Of a stretch of 64,000 nucleotides of DNA, positions 50,708-62,149 are shown piece by piece; position 1 is the first letter of the stretch; the number at the start of each line of letters is the position of its first letter. Location of the stretch: contig NC_064539.1 in assembly GCF_023856365.1 (NCBI RefSeq), forward strand, positions 17,604,019-17,668,018, given 5' to 3'. The position numbers were made by a program, and so were the translations under genes. The notes beneath the pieces were generated by a model that saw only the letters and a list, made by a program, of their open reading frames with translations, had not been told where the DNA came from and made no database searches. This DNA is from Brienomyrus brachyistius (taxonomy: Eukaryota > Chordata > Actinopteri > Osteoglossiformes > Mormyridae).

Positions 50708-50714
50708 TATTACC

Positions 50715-52980
50715 AAATATTTTATACGTGACCGTATGACAGAGAGGAAATATGTAGCTGCTAGTGCTGCTGTTGTCATAGTTTGTAGTGAAAGTGGGTG
50801 CAACTGATTATATGAACAAGATTCACACCCATCCGTTCCGATGCAGCCTGCGGCTGCTTTGCCTTTTCCCGTCCCTTACTTGCAGTACCGGAAGACATCG
50901 TTCTAGATCCAAAATGATTATAATGTTACCGTTTCCCTCTAGTGGCCTGAAGTGGTAGCACATGTGAGGTAGGCAGTGGTACCACAGAGCTGCTCTGACC
51001 AACATGTGCCACAAGCTTACCGGAAGCACTCTGTGACTGTCACTCTTTATGCTCAAATGGCTGGTTGAAAGATAATCATACGAAAATAAATATGCAATAT
51101 CAGCATGTATAAAATCTTGAAACAAAGCTTTTTTAATTTTCCATAGTGGCCTTCCTCTCCTGTGTTATACATTAGGTGTCTAAACTGAATCACTTGCAAA
51201 ACTGGGGCGGTCTGGGTTTAATGGTGCCTGTGTGCGATCGTTGTTCTGCCTTTTCACGGCCTATTAATCCGATTAAAATTGTCTGTACCCTTTTTTCACA
51301 TTCTAAAGGCCATAAAACATAAATCATGCTGTAATGCTGTCTTCTGTTCTTTATCTCCTTCAGTTGAGGGAACAACTGGAGTGAAGTGGAACAAAAGAAA
51401 GTGCAGGTTCCTTGCAGGTCCTGCTCTTCCTGCGATGGTGACCGCCTGTCAGTGGGGACACTACGAACTAGGGCAGGATATGTAAGCTACCATTTTAACC
51501 ATTTCCATAACAAGGACCCGGATTTCACTTTAGCGCTGAGATCTTGCTGTGTGCTGATTGGTCAGTCTCCTATAATCATGCATGTATCAATAATGTTAAT
51601 GTGAAACAGCTGGGCGAATCTTTCAGTCAAGGAAACAAAGCAGTCAAAGCACAAGAGGACCTGAACTAATTAGCCAATCACAGGGTCAGTTTTAAATGTA
51701 ACTCGTGGTGCCCCCACCCCCGACATGGATTAAGTGGGCACCCTGCTTCCCGCTGAATCTACAACTTGCAAAAACACGTCCTCAGGATATTAGCCTACCT
51801 GCAATGGACAAATTATGAAAATTACTCCAGCTATTTTTTAATACACTATTTGCAGCAAGATATTAAATCTGCATGTGTGAAAACAAGAGTCAGATAAAGA
51901 CAAAATCAAGACGACAACAGCCAAATTACGTGAAATAGGCGGCAAATGAGTAACAACACGGAAAACATTAAAAAAACACCTTTTTTTACCATTTTTTATA
52001 TCTCATTTGGTTTCTAAGTAAAAATGTACAGTTTATGTAGGTCTATTGAAATTGCAGAATTCAAGCATAAATGCTCCTGTGATGCAGTCCAACAGCCGTG
52101 CCATTTTGTAAAGACATTTACAATTGTACTATTAGAAAACAAACCGTTAAGTAATAATTAAATTCTGCTGTTATGTACCTGCTGCTGTGCAGAAGCAGAA
52201 TATGTGATCATTTTGTGGGTGTATTCATAGTAAACACCCATATCATTATATCAATCTACTCAGCTTTAAAAAAAAATTGTGTGATTGACCTCAGGCATCT
52301 GCAGGTACAGCAAACCGGTTTCAGCGTGAATGGGCAGGCATGTGGCGGAGGGGAGGCGTGTGTGCGATTGCCATCTTGAACCTCCCCGTTTCCTCTGTGT
52401 TCTGTGCTGACGCCTGGTCAGGAGGCGTGCAACCATGCCGCACTTCATCTGGGTCTATTTTGACTTCCTTGGGTTTTCTCTTCCGCACAATGTTATTTCT
52501 TCTTCCTTCGCACGCCCGTTTGCTCACACCCATAACCAGAGTACGTCAGTGATTCGAATGAGAAAAACAACAAACTTTTAGCTTAAGTGCTCGTGCTTCT
52601 GTTTATCTGGTCCATGCATCTGAGTGACACTGGCTGCTTCGATAACTAAAAACCACCCAGAGTTTCCCCACCCAGTCTTCAAAAACTCACAGAGGTAGGA
52701 GTTTACTGTTTGAGTCATTAATAATTAAACCAGACAATGTACACAAATTCATGTTGTAGTTCTCTTGACCGCACTTGTGATCTTCCTTTGGGAAATTTGT
52801 ACCCAAAACTCTAACTTCAATGTATTATTCCAGCTTTAGATATAATCATTGAAGGTTTCCTTAGCACAGCTTTGTGTATGTAAGCCTGTGTGACAAGCCT
52901 TACGAAGATTAACTTACATTGAGATGATATACAAATGCTGTAAAACTGATACTGGCAATTTTGCATATTTAGGTACATAC
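50715..52980. other. intergenic sequence without recognised genes
   Basis: Contains a CTCF-like core on the minus strand at 50934-50945 (11 of 12). The overlapping frames at 51.3-51.6 and 52.2-52.55 kb on both strands lack similarity and splice context. Confidence 0.45.
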
Positions 52981-52984
52981 AGGA

Positions 52985-53165
52985 TTAAGTGGTGGTATTT
53001 CGACCAGCAGGTTAGAAACCTGTGTTTAAGCACCGAAGGATGTGGGTTCTAATCACTTTGCGAGAAGAGAATTCACTCACCATTGGGCCCTTGAGTAAAG
53101 GCCTTAACCCCAGCCGCTGCCGAATCACTGGCTATCTCTGCTCTGTGACCCCAAGCTTTCCTCCA
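52985..53165 (+). mobile_element. tRNA-derived SINE (diverged)
   Basis: GTGGGTTCTAATCACTTTGC is a B-box-like remnant, followed by CCATTGGGCCCTTGAGTAAAGGCCTTAACCCCAGC, CTCTGTGACCCCAAGCTTTCCTCC. Same family as 46.6 kb. Confidence 0.55.
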
Positions 53166-53269
53166 TCTTTGGGCAGAATCATTGACTAAATAAATAAAGG
53201 AAAACAACACCCACGTCCAGCAGTCCAAATAATAAAAAAAGTGTATTTAAGCATCGTTGGATAAGAGGA

Positions 53270-53368
53270 ACACACCCCTCCATCCTCCGTAACCAGGGCG
53301 AGCCTGGAGCATATCCCAGATCGTACAGGACACAGGGCAGGGGACACCGTAGATGGGATGCCAATGAA
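53270..53368 (-). mobile_element. L2-type LINE tail fragment
   Basis: CCCTCCATCCTCCGTAACCAGG, GCCTGGAGCATATCCCAGATC, ACAGGACACAGGGCAGGGGACACC and GGGATGCCAATGAATTCC, in family order. Confidence 0.5.
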
Positions 53369-53369
53369 T

Positions 53370-54830
53370 TCCTATTAATAAAATTATGTTTTTTAAAAAA
53401 TAAGCTTGACTGGTTTTCAGATATTTTATAGTGAAAATGCTCTTAAGAGTGGAACCCTAAGATTTACACATTTCAGTCTCAACGGCTGCACGCATTCTGG
53501 AATCGGCAGGCGGTGGCCCTGCGGACGTTTCTCCGAAGGCCTTCCCTTCACTTAACAAGTTCTTTGCTAATTAGACTGCAGCTTCCTGCCTCCCCATTGC
53601 ATTTCGTCGTAGCGCAGAGCACCACAGAATCACCTCACGCTGCCGCGCAGCATGACAGCCACTGACAGGAAATAACTGGCGGAAGTCACAGCGGGGGAAG
53701 TGAAACACTTTGAAAACTGTTTCTCCACCTCCCTCGGAGTCCATTCACACAAGTGACTGAACATGTTTCTGTGTTTCCTTATACGCGGCCAATAAAAGGT
53801 TATGCGCATACAGTACTTTGTAAAAGTCTCAGGCAATCAAAGAAAATGTTTAAAGCTACTGATCTGGTTAGTAAGTGTACATTTCCTCAGGAAAAGAAAC
53901 AGTTTAACATTAGAATGTATGCAAATTATCATAAGTAACCGTAACCCTAAACCTCTCTGGTTGTATTAGTTTCTTTTTATGTTTTTTACCTGTATTATAT
54001 GTTTCTTTTATTCATGTAAAGCAGAACAAATGGCTTCTGTGTACGATAATGTTCTGTATCAATAAACCTGCCTTGTTTTGCCTAACACTCCCCTCAGGAG
54101 ACACCCCCAGACATTCCATGCATTTATTAAATTTGACCAGCAACTAACCACTAATGAATTAATTAGATTTGTTAAATGGCTGGATGAGGTATTCAGTAGC
54201 CTAACCTGCTGTGTACAGGGTGTGTGTAATGGTCACTGCAAATGCTGGAGTGACTTTAGGGTTTGAAAAGGGTTTCAAAATAGCTAAGCTGACATATTTG
54301 ACAGACATAAAACCAGTTATACAGCAACACAAAACTCATTTGAACCTTTTCTTTGCATAAGACTTTTGTGGTCCCCATCCTGTTTGTCATTTTCCTGTTT
54401 GGCCAGCAGGTGTCACTAGCCATCCCATGCTCTTTGGTCTCCCAAGGTTTAGTATCTCCTCAGCCCTAGTGTTTTCCCCTGCTCCCTGGGTATTTCATAG
54501 TGTTGAATCCTTAGTCCATAGTGTTCTTTAATTATGCTCACTTGTCAATTATTTGCCAATGGCCCTCACCCGTTCCTCATTTAGTTTAATTTTAGGTTTA
54601 TACTGGAATAGTATAGATTTGACGTGAGCGTGAGAGTCTGAAAGCATGAGTGTCACTCCAGATGTTTGAGAGATGGCATCCCTTAAGTAACGAGCTGTAT
54701 TAGTCAAGACAACTAGAGATAAAGACGTGAATGATGGACTCAGCAACAGAGTTAGAAAGGTTGGCCCCAAGCCGGGCGATGTTATTAAGCTGTTTGTACT
54801 ATCAAATGTATATGTGACTCAAATGAGATG
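53370..54830. other. intergenic sequence without recognised genes
   Basis: AT-rich. A CTCF-like CCAGCAGGTGTC (11 of 12) lies at 54403-54414 within what may be a common fish repeat. No exon recognised. Confidence 0.4.
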
Positions 54831-54831
54831 C

Positions 54832-55138
54832 CATCCATACATTTTCCAAACCACTTATCCTTCTGGGTTGTGGTGGGTCCAGAGCTTATCCCGGAAGTTA
54901 TGGACATGAGGCGGGGAACAACTCAGGCTGGGGGGGCCGCCCATCGCAGGACACCATTCAGTGGAGTAACTCCAATTGGCCTCAATATGTCTTTGGGGGG
55001 AAATCAAAGTACTCAGAGAAAACCCGACAATGACATGGGGAGAACATGCAAACTCCACACACATGTAACCCAGCCGGAGACTCGAACCCAGGTATCTGGG
55101 ACAACAGTGCTAACCATTGCACCACCATGCCGCCCCCT
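54832..55138 (-). mobile_element. L2/Maui-type LINE tail with near-perfect target duplication
   Basis: Reverse orientation, from CATCCATACATTTTCCAAACC to GCACCACCATGCCGCCCC. The flanks CTCAAATGAGATGC and CTCAAAAGAGATGC match at 13 of 14 bases. It lies about 500 bp upstream of the sh2d3c promoter block. Confidence 0.8.
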
Positions 55139-55639
55139 CAAAAGAGATGCTTGCAGTTAATTCAGTGGTGTGATGCATGAGTGCTTACTAAGACCAAAAG
55201 GAGAGCACACCTTACACCTATTTTAAGGTGTTTACACTGCTTTCCTGTTACTTCTTGTATTGATTCTATGATTCTTTGATTTGTAACATTATAGAAGCTT
55301 CTGTCTCGTAGCTGAGGCTACTTTTACACTCCAAACTGAGAATGTGAGCGGTGTTATATAAAATAATATAAAGGTTAAATATCAATATTTTTAAATGGAA
55401 ACTAAAAACTCATCTATATGCTCTGGCTTTTATGTAATGTTCCATAATTTTTATTCATATTGTTTCAGTATTTGTGTCTGTTTTATTTATTATTATTTGA
55501 TTATTCTCCTATTATTTCTTTTCACTATGCATAAATTCCGTTTATACGTTCATTTTTTAATAATAATTTTATGCATTTGAATTGCATTTGTCTGATAAGT
55601 GATGTATGAATAAAGTTTAATCGATTGCTTGAATGATCC

Positions 55640-55970
55640 GCTTCCTTAAAACATCCGGCCGAAAACGACGAGTCAAAGGAGACGTCGGCATAAGTCACCT
55701 ATAGACACCCAGATCGCCCAGCTTCGGCTGAGGGCTGAGCCAGTTCTACTAGCCAAAGAAGTTTATTTGCATCCAGCTTCGGCGCTGATTTCTACGATGG
55801 CTCAACCAGTTTAGCGCACACTGCAAACACCCCCGCCCAGTGCAGGAAGCTGCGCTGGCCTCCGAGGCTTTGATCAGTAATCGTACCGCGGCAGAGGAGA
55901 GCAGTCGACGACAGCCTGACTGCAGTTTGCACCGAAACACCCCGAGCGCTGACATCCTCCCCCCGGCACC
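55640..55970 (+). promoter_or_regulatory. sh2d3c: sh2d3c proximal promoter and 5' UTR
   Basis: This stretch is clearly richer in G+C and CpG than the AT-rich DNA on both sides and runs directly into the exon 1 ATG. Sites visible by eye are a perfect octamer ATTTGCAT at 55765-55772 (POU/Oct factors), a GC box CCCCGCCC near 55830, an ETS-type AGGAAG near 55843, and CTTTGATC near 55867 matching the TCF/LEF consensus. No convincing TATA box is seen at a fixed distance. An octamer would fit lymphoid or haematopoietic expression, which is known for the long CHAT-H isoform in mammals, but that link is inference. The exact start site is unknown. Confidence 0.5.
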
Positions 55971-55989
55971 ATGAGCAAGCGGAAGCTTA
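55971..55989 (+). CDS. sh2d3c: sh2d3c coding exon 1 (long isoform start)
   Basis: This short first coding exon begins at an ATG in good Kozak context (CGGCACCATGA) and encodes MSKRKL plus the first base of a split serine codon. It ends at a GTAAGT donor at 55990, so the intron is phase 1. Exon 2 at 60522 has the matching phase, and the join reads MSKRKLSFKWFGTISRF. This is a basic, aromatic start resembling the N terminus of the long (CHAT-H type) isoform of human SH2D3C, which is also Lys/Phe-rich there. SH2D3C/SHEP1 is a cytoplasmic adaptor: its SH2 domain binds phosphotyrosine receptors and its C-terminal Cdc25-like domain binds Cas-family scaffolds. The transcription start is not visible; the 5' UTR probably lies within the preceding 100-300 bp. 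The exon assignment rests on splice phase and similarity, not on transcript data. Confidence 0.72.
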
Positions 55990-57789
55990 GTAAGTTTAAG
56001 TCTAAGCATCAGGTCGTGATGGTTCAGGATTTCGGGAGAGAATCTGATTACAGCCAGTAAAAGGTTTATTTGTCTCTCCAGGAAATTAACGTTTCAGTTT
56101 AACGACTCTGTCTTCTGCTGTGAGGTTCAGCAGAAATCCGCACCAAGACGTTTAACATAATTATGGTGATAGCTGCTTCAAATGTGAAACTGATATATTT
56201 AAGACTTCATTTTTCTAAAATGAATTGAACATATTAGAATGTGTCTATTAAAAGATTTGAAGTACACATTTGTCAGCATATGAATGTTTGAAACATGATA
56301 AGTTAATAAGACACCATCTGTTAATAAGACAGATCTGACAATGAACTGGCAGGCTTACTCTGTTCTGCTAAAGTGATTTGAATAATAATAATAATAATAC
56401 ATTTAATTTATCTGGTACCTTTCAAGATCTTAAAGATGCTTACGTCGTCTAAGGTAAACAGTTGAGAAAACATTTTGTAAGACTTTCTGCTAAAGTGACT
56501 TTGTTCTTCTGGCCTGTGTACCTGGCAATGGGGTCGTTTTCGTCGCTCCTACTCAGACGTGGCGTTTTTACTGCCGCACTTCTGAGACTGAAAACATGCA
56601 GAATGTGTGAGAGTAACTGGACCATGTGTAACCACAGGAAGCAAACTTTCGTTCATATATTTTTATATTTGTTGTTCTGGAGAAAAACAGACAGCGCTGG
56701 TGACTTGAAAAAGGGATGCAAAATCGAAGTAAACAACAGTTATTACAAGCGCACCAGAAAATGCTCTCCCTAGCGTTTGAGTCTCTGTGTCGTATTTCTG
56801 TGTGATGCGGGCAGACAGATTAAGAATGTTCGGTCTTGACCACACCCAACCAACCATGGTGAAGAACAGGGTTTTCACTTTAAAGACTTATCAAGATTAA
56901 ATACTTTATACTTGTTTTTTTATAAAATGTCCAATGGCAATGTGTCCAGCAATTTTAAGTTAAAAATGTCTATGGTCTCAATTCTTGCGTAAGATTATGC
57001 ACATATTAAAAAAGATTATACTTAAGTTAACACATTTTACAGTGTAAAAGAAATATTTAAAATCATACACTTTAATTGTTTTAATATCTAAAAGAAACAC
57101 ATTTTGCAATAAAATTTAGGAATACACTTTAAGATTTAAAACACATGTTGTAAAGATAGTTTAGCTTGTTGGGGACATTTATTTCTCGTAAAGATGTCTG
57201 TTTTCAAAACCAAAAGGGTGGACCTTGGATCCATAAAGTTGTCAGATGACCAGCCAGCATGTTTACCATCACAATTAAACTTAAAATCATTTCTCGAGGG
57301 CACAGTAATTAGGAATATCCAGGAACAACCATTTTGAGATCTATTACTATATGTCATTCCATAATTTATATAGTAGTAGCGCTCTGTATGTCAAAATATT
57401 TCTAGTTTGATGGACGAGTGATTCTGTTTAATTTGTGAACATCGGGAAGTAAATTTAAACTAAAACATGTTAATTTCCAGCTCTTAGTTGTTTTATACAG
57501 ATTAAAAATGGTACAAATGTTTTGTGATACGACAGTACGATGCTGAAAGGTAAAGAGGCTGGGGTTCACATGGATGACCTTCAGTAACATGACACTCAAT
57601 GAAACTCAGCTTCTATAATGTTACAAGCAATCTGATGTATGAAAACTGTATTTTGTATACTATGACTACATGCTTACGTAGTTTAAAACCAGATCTGTAG
57701 ATATCTGGGATTTACGGATACCGTTAGACTTTAACGTCATGTGTTTAACCTGAATTGAAATGATAAAAAGTGACGTACAAGAAAAGATC

Positions 57790-57905
57790 CGGGTTAGCCA
57801 CTGTTTCTGGAGCAGCTGTACCAGTCATGGGGATCAAACTTATGACCTTCCAGATATGGGTGTGGATCCCTAACCCTGCTGAGCCGAACACCGCTTTAGC
57901 ATTTT
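57790..57905 (-). mobile_element. tRNA-like SINE fragment
   Basis: Read on the minus strand, GGCTCAGCAGGGTTAGGGAT resembles an A-box region and GGTCATAAGTTTGATCCCC a B box, spaced about as in tRNA-derived SINE heads. It is within sh2d3c intron 1. Confidence 0.4.
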
Positions 57906-58109
57906 GTCGTCAGTAGAAAAGGACGTCCCATCCCGAATGTGCTCATATTTTCAGGACAAACTAAGAGTTACATAGAAGGGCAGACAAAGTCTTGCTCCAC
58001 ACTACATTGGACGTATACTGACGTGTCTTTAAACGCATATGCAACCCATACGTTTGTTCCTTCTTCCATGAAGAATCATTCTCCTCCAAGAGAGAAACGA
58101 GTTTGTAGT

Positions 58110-58405
58110 CCATCCATCCAACCCTTTTCTGTAAACACTCGTCCTTTTCAGAGACACAGGGGGTCCTGGCCCTTGGGCACAAAGCAGGAAACAAGCCAGG
58201 ATGAGATCAACATCAACCCATATCAGGGCGCAGTCACACACCACTCACACCTACAGGCACTTTGATAACCCCAGCTGACCCCAGTCACAAGAAACTCCAT
58301 GATGACACATGAGAGGACATGCAAACTCCACACACATAGAGCCATTGTGGAGACTCGAACGCTGGTCTCAGAGGTGTGAGGCAACAGTGCTAACCACAGT
58401 GCCAC
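58110..58405 (-). mobile_element. L2-type LINE tail (older copy)
   Basis: From CCATCCATCCAACCCTTTTC to CTAACCACAGTGCCACCCC in family order (CAGGAAACAAGCCAGGATGA, CATGAGAGGACATGCAAACTCC, GGAGACTCGAACGCTGGTCTC). It is more diverged than the copy 100 bp downstream, and no duplication is seen. Confidence 0.6.
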
Positions 58406-58508
58406 CCCAAGTAAAAAGGCATTTAATTAAAAACATTGTCAGTGTTAATTGATTAAAACGCTAGTGTAAAACGTCATGCGATTCAAAAGGTTCAAGGCAT
58501 TTTATTGT

Positions 58509-58867
58509 CATATATACATCCATCCATTTTCCAAACTTTTATCCTACTGGGTTGTGGGGGGTCCGGAGCCTATCCTGGAAGCAATGGGCACGAGGCAGGG
58601 AACAACCCAGGATGGGGGACCAGCCCATCACAGGGCACACTCACACACCATTCACTCACACATGCACTCCTACGGGCAATTTAGCAACTCCAATTAGCCT
58701 CGGCATGTTTTTGGACTGTGGGGGGAAACCGGAGTACCCAGAGGAAACCCCACGATGACATGGGGAGAACATGCAATCTCCACACACATGTGACCCAGGC
58801 AAAGACTCGAACCTGGGTCCCAGAGGTGTGAGGCAACAGTGCTAACCACTGCACCACCATGCCACCC
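58509..58867 (-). mobile_element. L2/Maui-type LINE tail nested in another repeat
   Basis: A well-preserved copy from CCATCCATTTTCCAAAC to CCACCATGCCACCCC, flanked on both sides by CATATATACAT (about 11 bp). The outer sequence joins as TTTATTGTCATATATACAT...GAACATTGAAATTCTGCTACTTGCAG, a known style of fish repeat (TTTATTGTCATATGTACAATGAAATTCT), so this copy landed inside an older element. Confidence 0.8.
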
Positions 58868-59499
58868 CCATATATACATAGAACATTGAAATTCTGCTAC
58901 TTGCAGATCGTAATGTAATAAATACAAGATAATAAATGTGAGACAGTAAGTCTAAAATAATGTTTCTCTGCTTTGTAGCGTGTGCTGCTTTCGTACTGAA
59001 GAACATTATTTTACAAACAGGAAAATCTCATATCAGTAACATCTAAATTCAATGTTTTTTCTTACTAGCGGTTCGCAGCACACAGACCCACACTAATACC
59101 CCTTGCCATAGATTCTCAGTTCACAGGCTTGTCCTAAAAATATAACAGACCAGAAAGGACCATTTAAAAACGACATGTTTTCCAGGGTCACCGTTCTCAT
59201 CCTTTGCGTCTCGACTCTTTGTCGTTCATGCAGCTTAGGATCAGATTTGGGAACTTCAGGACTATGACATTAACCTCAGACATCCCACCTTCCCCGGAAG
59301 TTCCAGGAGTCTCTTGCAAATTGGAAGTTCTCCCTGTCACCCGCAAATGATGTGGCGTCTCTCGGAAAGTGTCCCGGCAGTGTCTGTTCAGCGGGGGTTA
59401 AATTAGCGAGCAAGAAGTTTGTGCCACAACCCCGGACCACAGGGCAGGCAAATTCTCGACCCATCAGATGGTGGTGACACAACCAGTTTGGTCACGCCT

Positions 59500-59650
59500 T
59501 CGGCCCTGACAGTACGCAGGGTCCTGCCAGTGGGGGTATGGCTCGGATGCGGCTTGGGTGCTTTACAATGGAAAACCAGCAGTTTGTGGTACGGCTCGGC
59601 TCTTGGTGGCAGCAAAAAGCCGCATGTGACGCCCCATGGTCCTGGGCTGC
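59500..59650. repeat. dispersed repeat fragment shared with 1.25 kb
   Basis: Second copy of the GGCTTGGGTGCTTTACAATGG element, inside sh2d3c intron 1. The overlapping frames of 122 and 134 codons on opposite strands are explained by this repeat and by neighbouring GGGCCCC-rich repeat DNA. Confidence 0.5.
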
Positions 59651-60009
59651 TGGTTGACATTTTGGGCCCCATGAGAGCCTCTCCTATTGGGCCCCCAATC
59701 CAGACCCATCCAATTATGTTCCAGCGTTCCCCTTTCGCAGCACCTGTGACCTTTGTATGTGGACAGTGCAATAAAACCTGCTTCCGGGCCTATTTATACT
59801 TTTCATATTTAATGTGCCTGTGACCCAGTGACTCTCTGGGTGTAACTATCACCTCTAACCGAGGGTATTTGAGAGTTCTGCCAGTATCATGCTGCGGTCC
59901 CTCTGTATTCTCCCGCAGTCCAACAGACACACAGTTAGGCAAGGGAGTGTCTCTAAATTATCATAGAGTTTGTCCATACTACCAGGGACAGACTGCAGGC
60001 CGCAGCCTG

Positions 60010-60075
60010 TGACCCTACCCTGCCAAATCGGTGACCCTACCCTGCCAAATCGGTGACCCTACCCTGCCAAATCGG
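60010..60075. repeat. 22-bp tandem repeat, three perfect copies
   Basis: TGACCCTACCCTGCCAAATC plus GG repeated three times without a mismatch, about 450 bp ahead of sh2d3c exon 2. Confidence 0.97.
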
Positions 60076-60521
60076 TTGGATGGAGGGACAAGATGGATGG
60101 GTAGATAGATGGGCATTTTGCTAGCAGTGTAAAGGTAGGGGGGTTATCAGGAAACAGATGAATTGAACCCCTCGCTCTAGTGTAAGTCACTTTGGAGAAA
60201 AGTGTCAAATTTATGTGACATGCAGGTAAAAATTGACCTTGGAGTTTTGGGGCCCCCACAGAAAATTTTGCTAATGGGTGTGGGGAGTTCCCCAAGATGA
60301 CTTGCGCCCAGCAAGGGGGAGGGGGACACTGAATTCTGGGCACACGCCTCTGCTCTGGAAAATAGTGTTTATTGATCTACATTTTTAAATGTCACAAACG
60401 CTGCCCACACAAAAATGTCTCAAAGGTATAATAAAGCACGTCAGTGCAAATAAAAAGAAAAGCTGACTTTTAAAAATAATTTTGTATAGAAAAAATGCTA
60501 AATGTTGGTCTCTTTCCACAG

Positions 60522-61212
60522 GCTTTAAGTGGTTTGGGACAATTTCCCGCTTCTCGTTTCGTCGCTCGTCGGACAAATCGCCGGACGCATTAACCCTGAA
60601 GCATCATGGGAGCCTGTGTGAAACGTCCACGGAGAAAAAGTCCATCGACGACATGGACATGTGCCCACGGAACGGCAGCTATGCCCGCTCCAGTGATATG
60701 TACAGCCACACGGGCACTATGCCTCGCTTTTCGCTGAAGAAGAACAAGGAATCCAAGAAGAACAAGGGAAAGACAGAGCTGAGGAGGAACCAGAGCCAAA
60801 GGCAGCCGGCTGACTATGTGTGTGACTCGCCCCTGCTGAGCGTCCTGTCCAGCCAGGGCGCTTCCACAGCAGAGCCACTGTCCTCCATGTCCAAGCCAGA
60901 CCAAGCTAATCCTACACAGAGTTCCCCTGCTGAGTCCACAGAATCCCCGTCACCAGTTAATCCAGCCGCCTCTCGATTAACCTCACCTGTTTCTCCTACT
61001 TCTTCAAGTCAGCCAGCATTGGCGGAGAGTGCGGAGGAATGGGCTGCAGATCGGTCTGTCACGAACGGCACGCCGAAATCAAACCCCAACCCAGCCCTGA
61101 AATCTTCCTCTGAGTCCAGCAGTTTAGCTAAGAAAGTGTCATGTGACTCTGTCCTGAAGGAGGAGAGTCAGCACGATGCCCCCCCCCTGCTGCCTCCCAG
61201 GCCTCTCGACAG
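60522..61212 (+). CDS. sh2d3c: sh2d3c coding exon 2 (N-terminal extension, SH2 domain adaptor)
   Basis: This 691-bp exon is bounded by a TCTTTCCACAG acceptor and a CAG|GTAAGATG donor. It supplies about residues 7-237 of the protein and ends in phase 2. The diagnostic match is ARSSDMYSHTGTMPR at residues 61-75, nearly identical to the corresponding stretch of human SH2D3C, where the residue after YSH is Met. The paralogue BCAR3 carries only a looser version (SHMGTLP). Residues 8-23 (FKWFGTISRFSFRRSS) also align with the human basic N terminus. The rest is a Lys-rich patch (about 77-95), a long Ser/Pro/Thr-rich disordered stretch (about 110-215), and a final proline cluster PPLLPPRP that could bind an SH3 domain. 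No SH2 or Cdc25-homology domain is present; these belong to exons beyond the window. The tyrosine at residue 67 is a plausible phosphosite, by inference only. Whether this is the single-copy gene or one of two teleost duplicates cannot be decided here. Confidence 0.88.
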
Positions 61213-61760
61213 GTAAGATGCAGGAGCTGTGAACGCTGAATCTGAGTTTTTGGATATACTCTGTGTTACTGATACCTGCAGCAGCATCACAGATGTTGGG
61301 CTGCAAGGTCAACTTGTCAGATTTAATTTAATGGGGCAGCCAGGATCTCTCAGAAATGAGGTGATGAAAACCGGTGAAATTCTTCGCAGCTTGTAGTCTG
61401 AGCTCTGGCCCTAATGCGGGTGGTGGAAGGACAGCAGCCCTCTCCACATTAAGCCTCCATTGTCTAGCCAACAGCTTTACGTTAACAAAGGGAATAAGCA
61501 GGATATTCAGTTATAAGATAAACAGGAAGTGCATCAGGCTCCCTGGGAATGTCCCCAAAGCAGAGCGTAACTGATGCAGCAGGTAGTTCAAACTAGGACA
61601 GGAATTGTGGGATGATGATTCAGTTTCTTCAGCCTGACATTACAGCCTTTCAGAATTAGCTATTGCTGTATGCAGCAGCCAATAAATGACTGATGAGTCA
61701 TCTCATTTTTTGCTGAATTTGGTCTGACATCATACTCACAATTGCCTGTTACTTTATGGC

Positions 61761-61858
61761 AGTGGTTGTCAAAGTCGGTCCTCGGAACCCACTGCCCTGG
61801 GATAGCTGGAAACCAAGCAGGGCAGTGGGTCTCCAGGACCGAGTTTGAGAACCACTGC
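61761..61858. mobile_element. palindromic MITE
   Basis: Two arms face each other: GCAGTGGTTGTCAAAGTCGG at the left and the reverse complement of GAGTTTGAGAACCACTGC at the right. Around a short centre, the inner arms CCCACTGCCCTG and CAGGGCAGTGGG also pair. The element is about 100 bp and has no coding capacity. CAGTGGTT(C)TCAA termini are typical of a very common teleost non-autonomous DNA transposon. Confidence 0.65.
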
Positions 61859-62149
61859 TTTGTGGACTGCAATGAAAATGGCACTTTCGAGCCAATAGCG
61901 AATTTTATTTTTCTGGGTAACGGGACTTGTATGTCTCATGTCTTATAACTACATTACAGTACTGCACACGTAATCCTGCATATCGTAATCGCTGACAGTA
62001 TTTTACAACATAGGACAGTGGGAAAGCACGAGAAATTAAATTTTCTGTATACCTGGCCACAGTAGAAGAGCTAATTATCTTTTCATATTCATATTATTTA
62101 GTAACACATACAGCACTAATATGCCAGCTAGAGAATACGCGACGAGCCC

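Larger units (their letters stand above)
55990..60521 (+). other. sh2d3c: sh2d3c intron 1 (repeat-bearing)
   Basis: This 4.5-kb AT-rich intron runs between the GTAAGT donor and the CACAG acceptor. It contains an (AAT)n-led teleost repeat fragment near 56383-56460, a reverse tRNA-type SINE near 57.8 kb, two LINE tails at 58.1 and 58.5 kb, a dispersed repeat at 59.5-59.65 kb and a three-copy 22-bp tandem at 60.0 kb. The open frames inside it (for example near 59.4-59.8 kb) follow repeat sequence and show no coding character. No further exon was recognised. Confidence 0.6.

Noticed and set aside
59403..59823. Overlapping frames of 122 and 134 codons on opposite strands in sh2d3c intron 1
   Set aside because: They overlap a dispersed repeat also present at 1.25 kb and GGGCCCC-type repeat DNA; no conserved protein.
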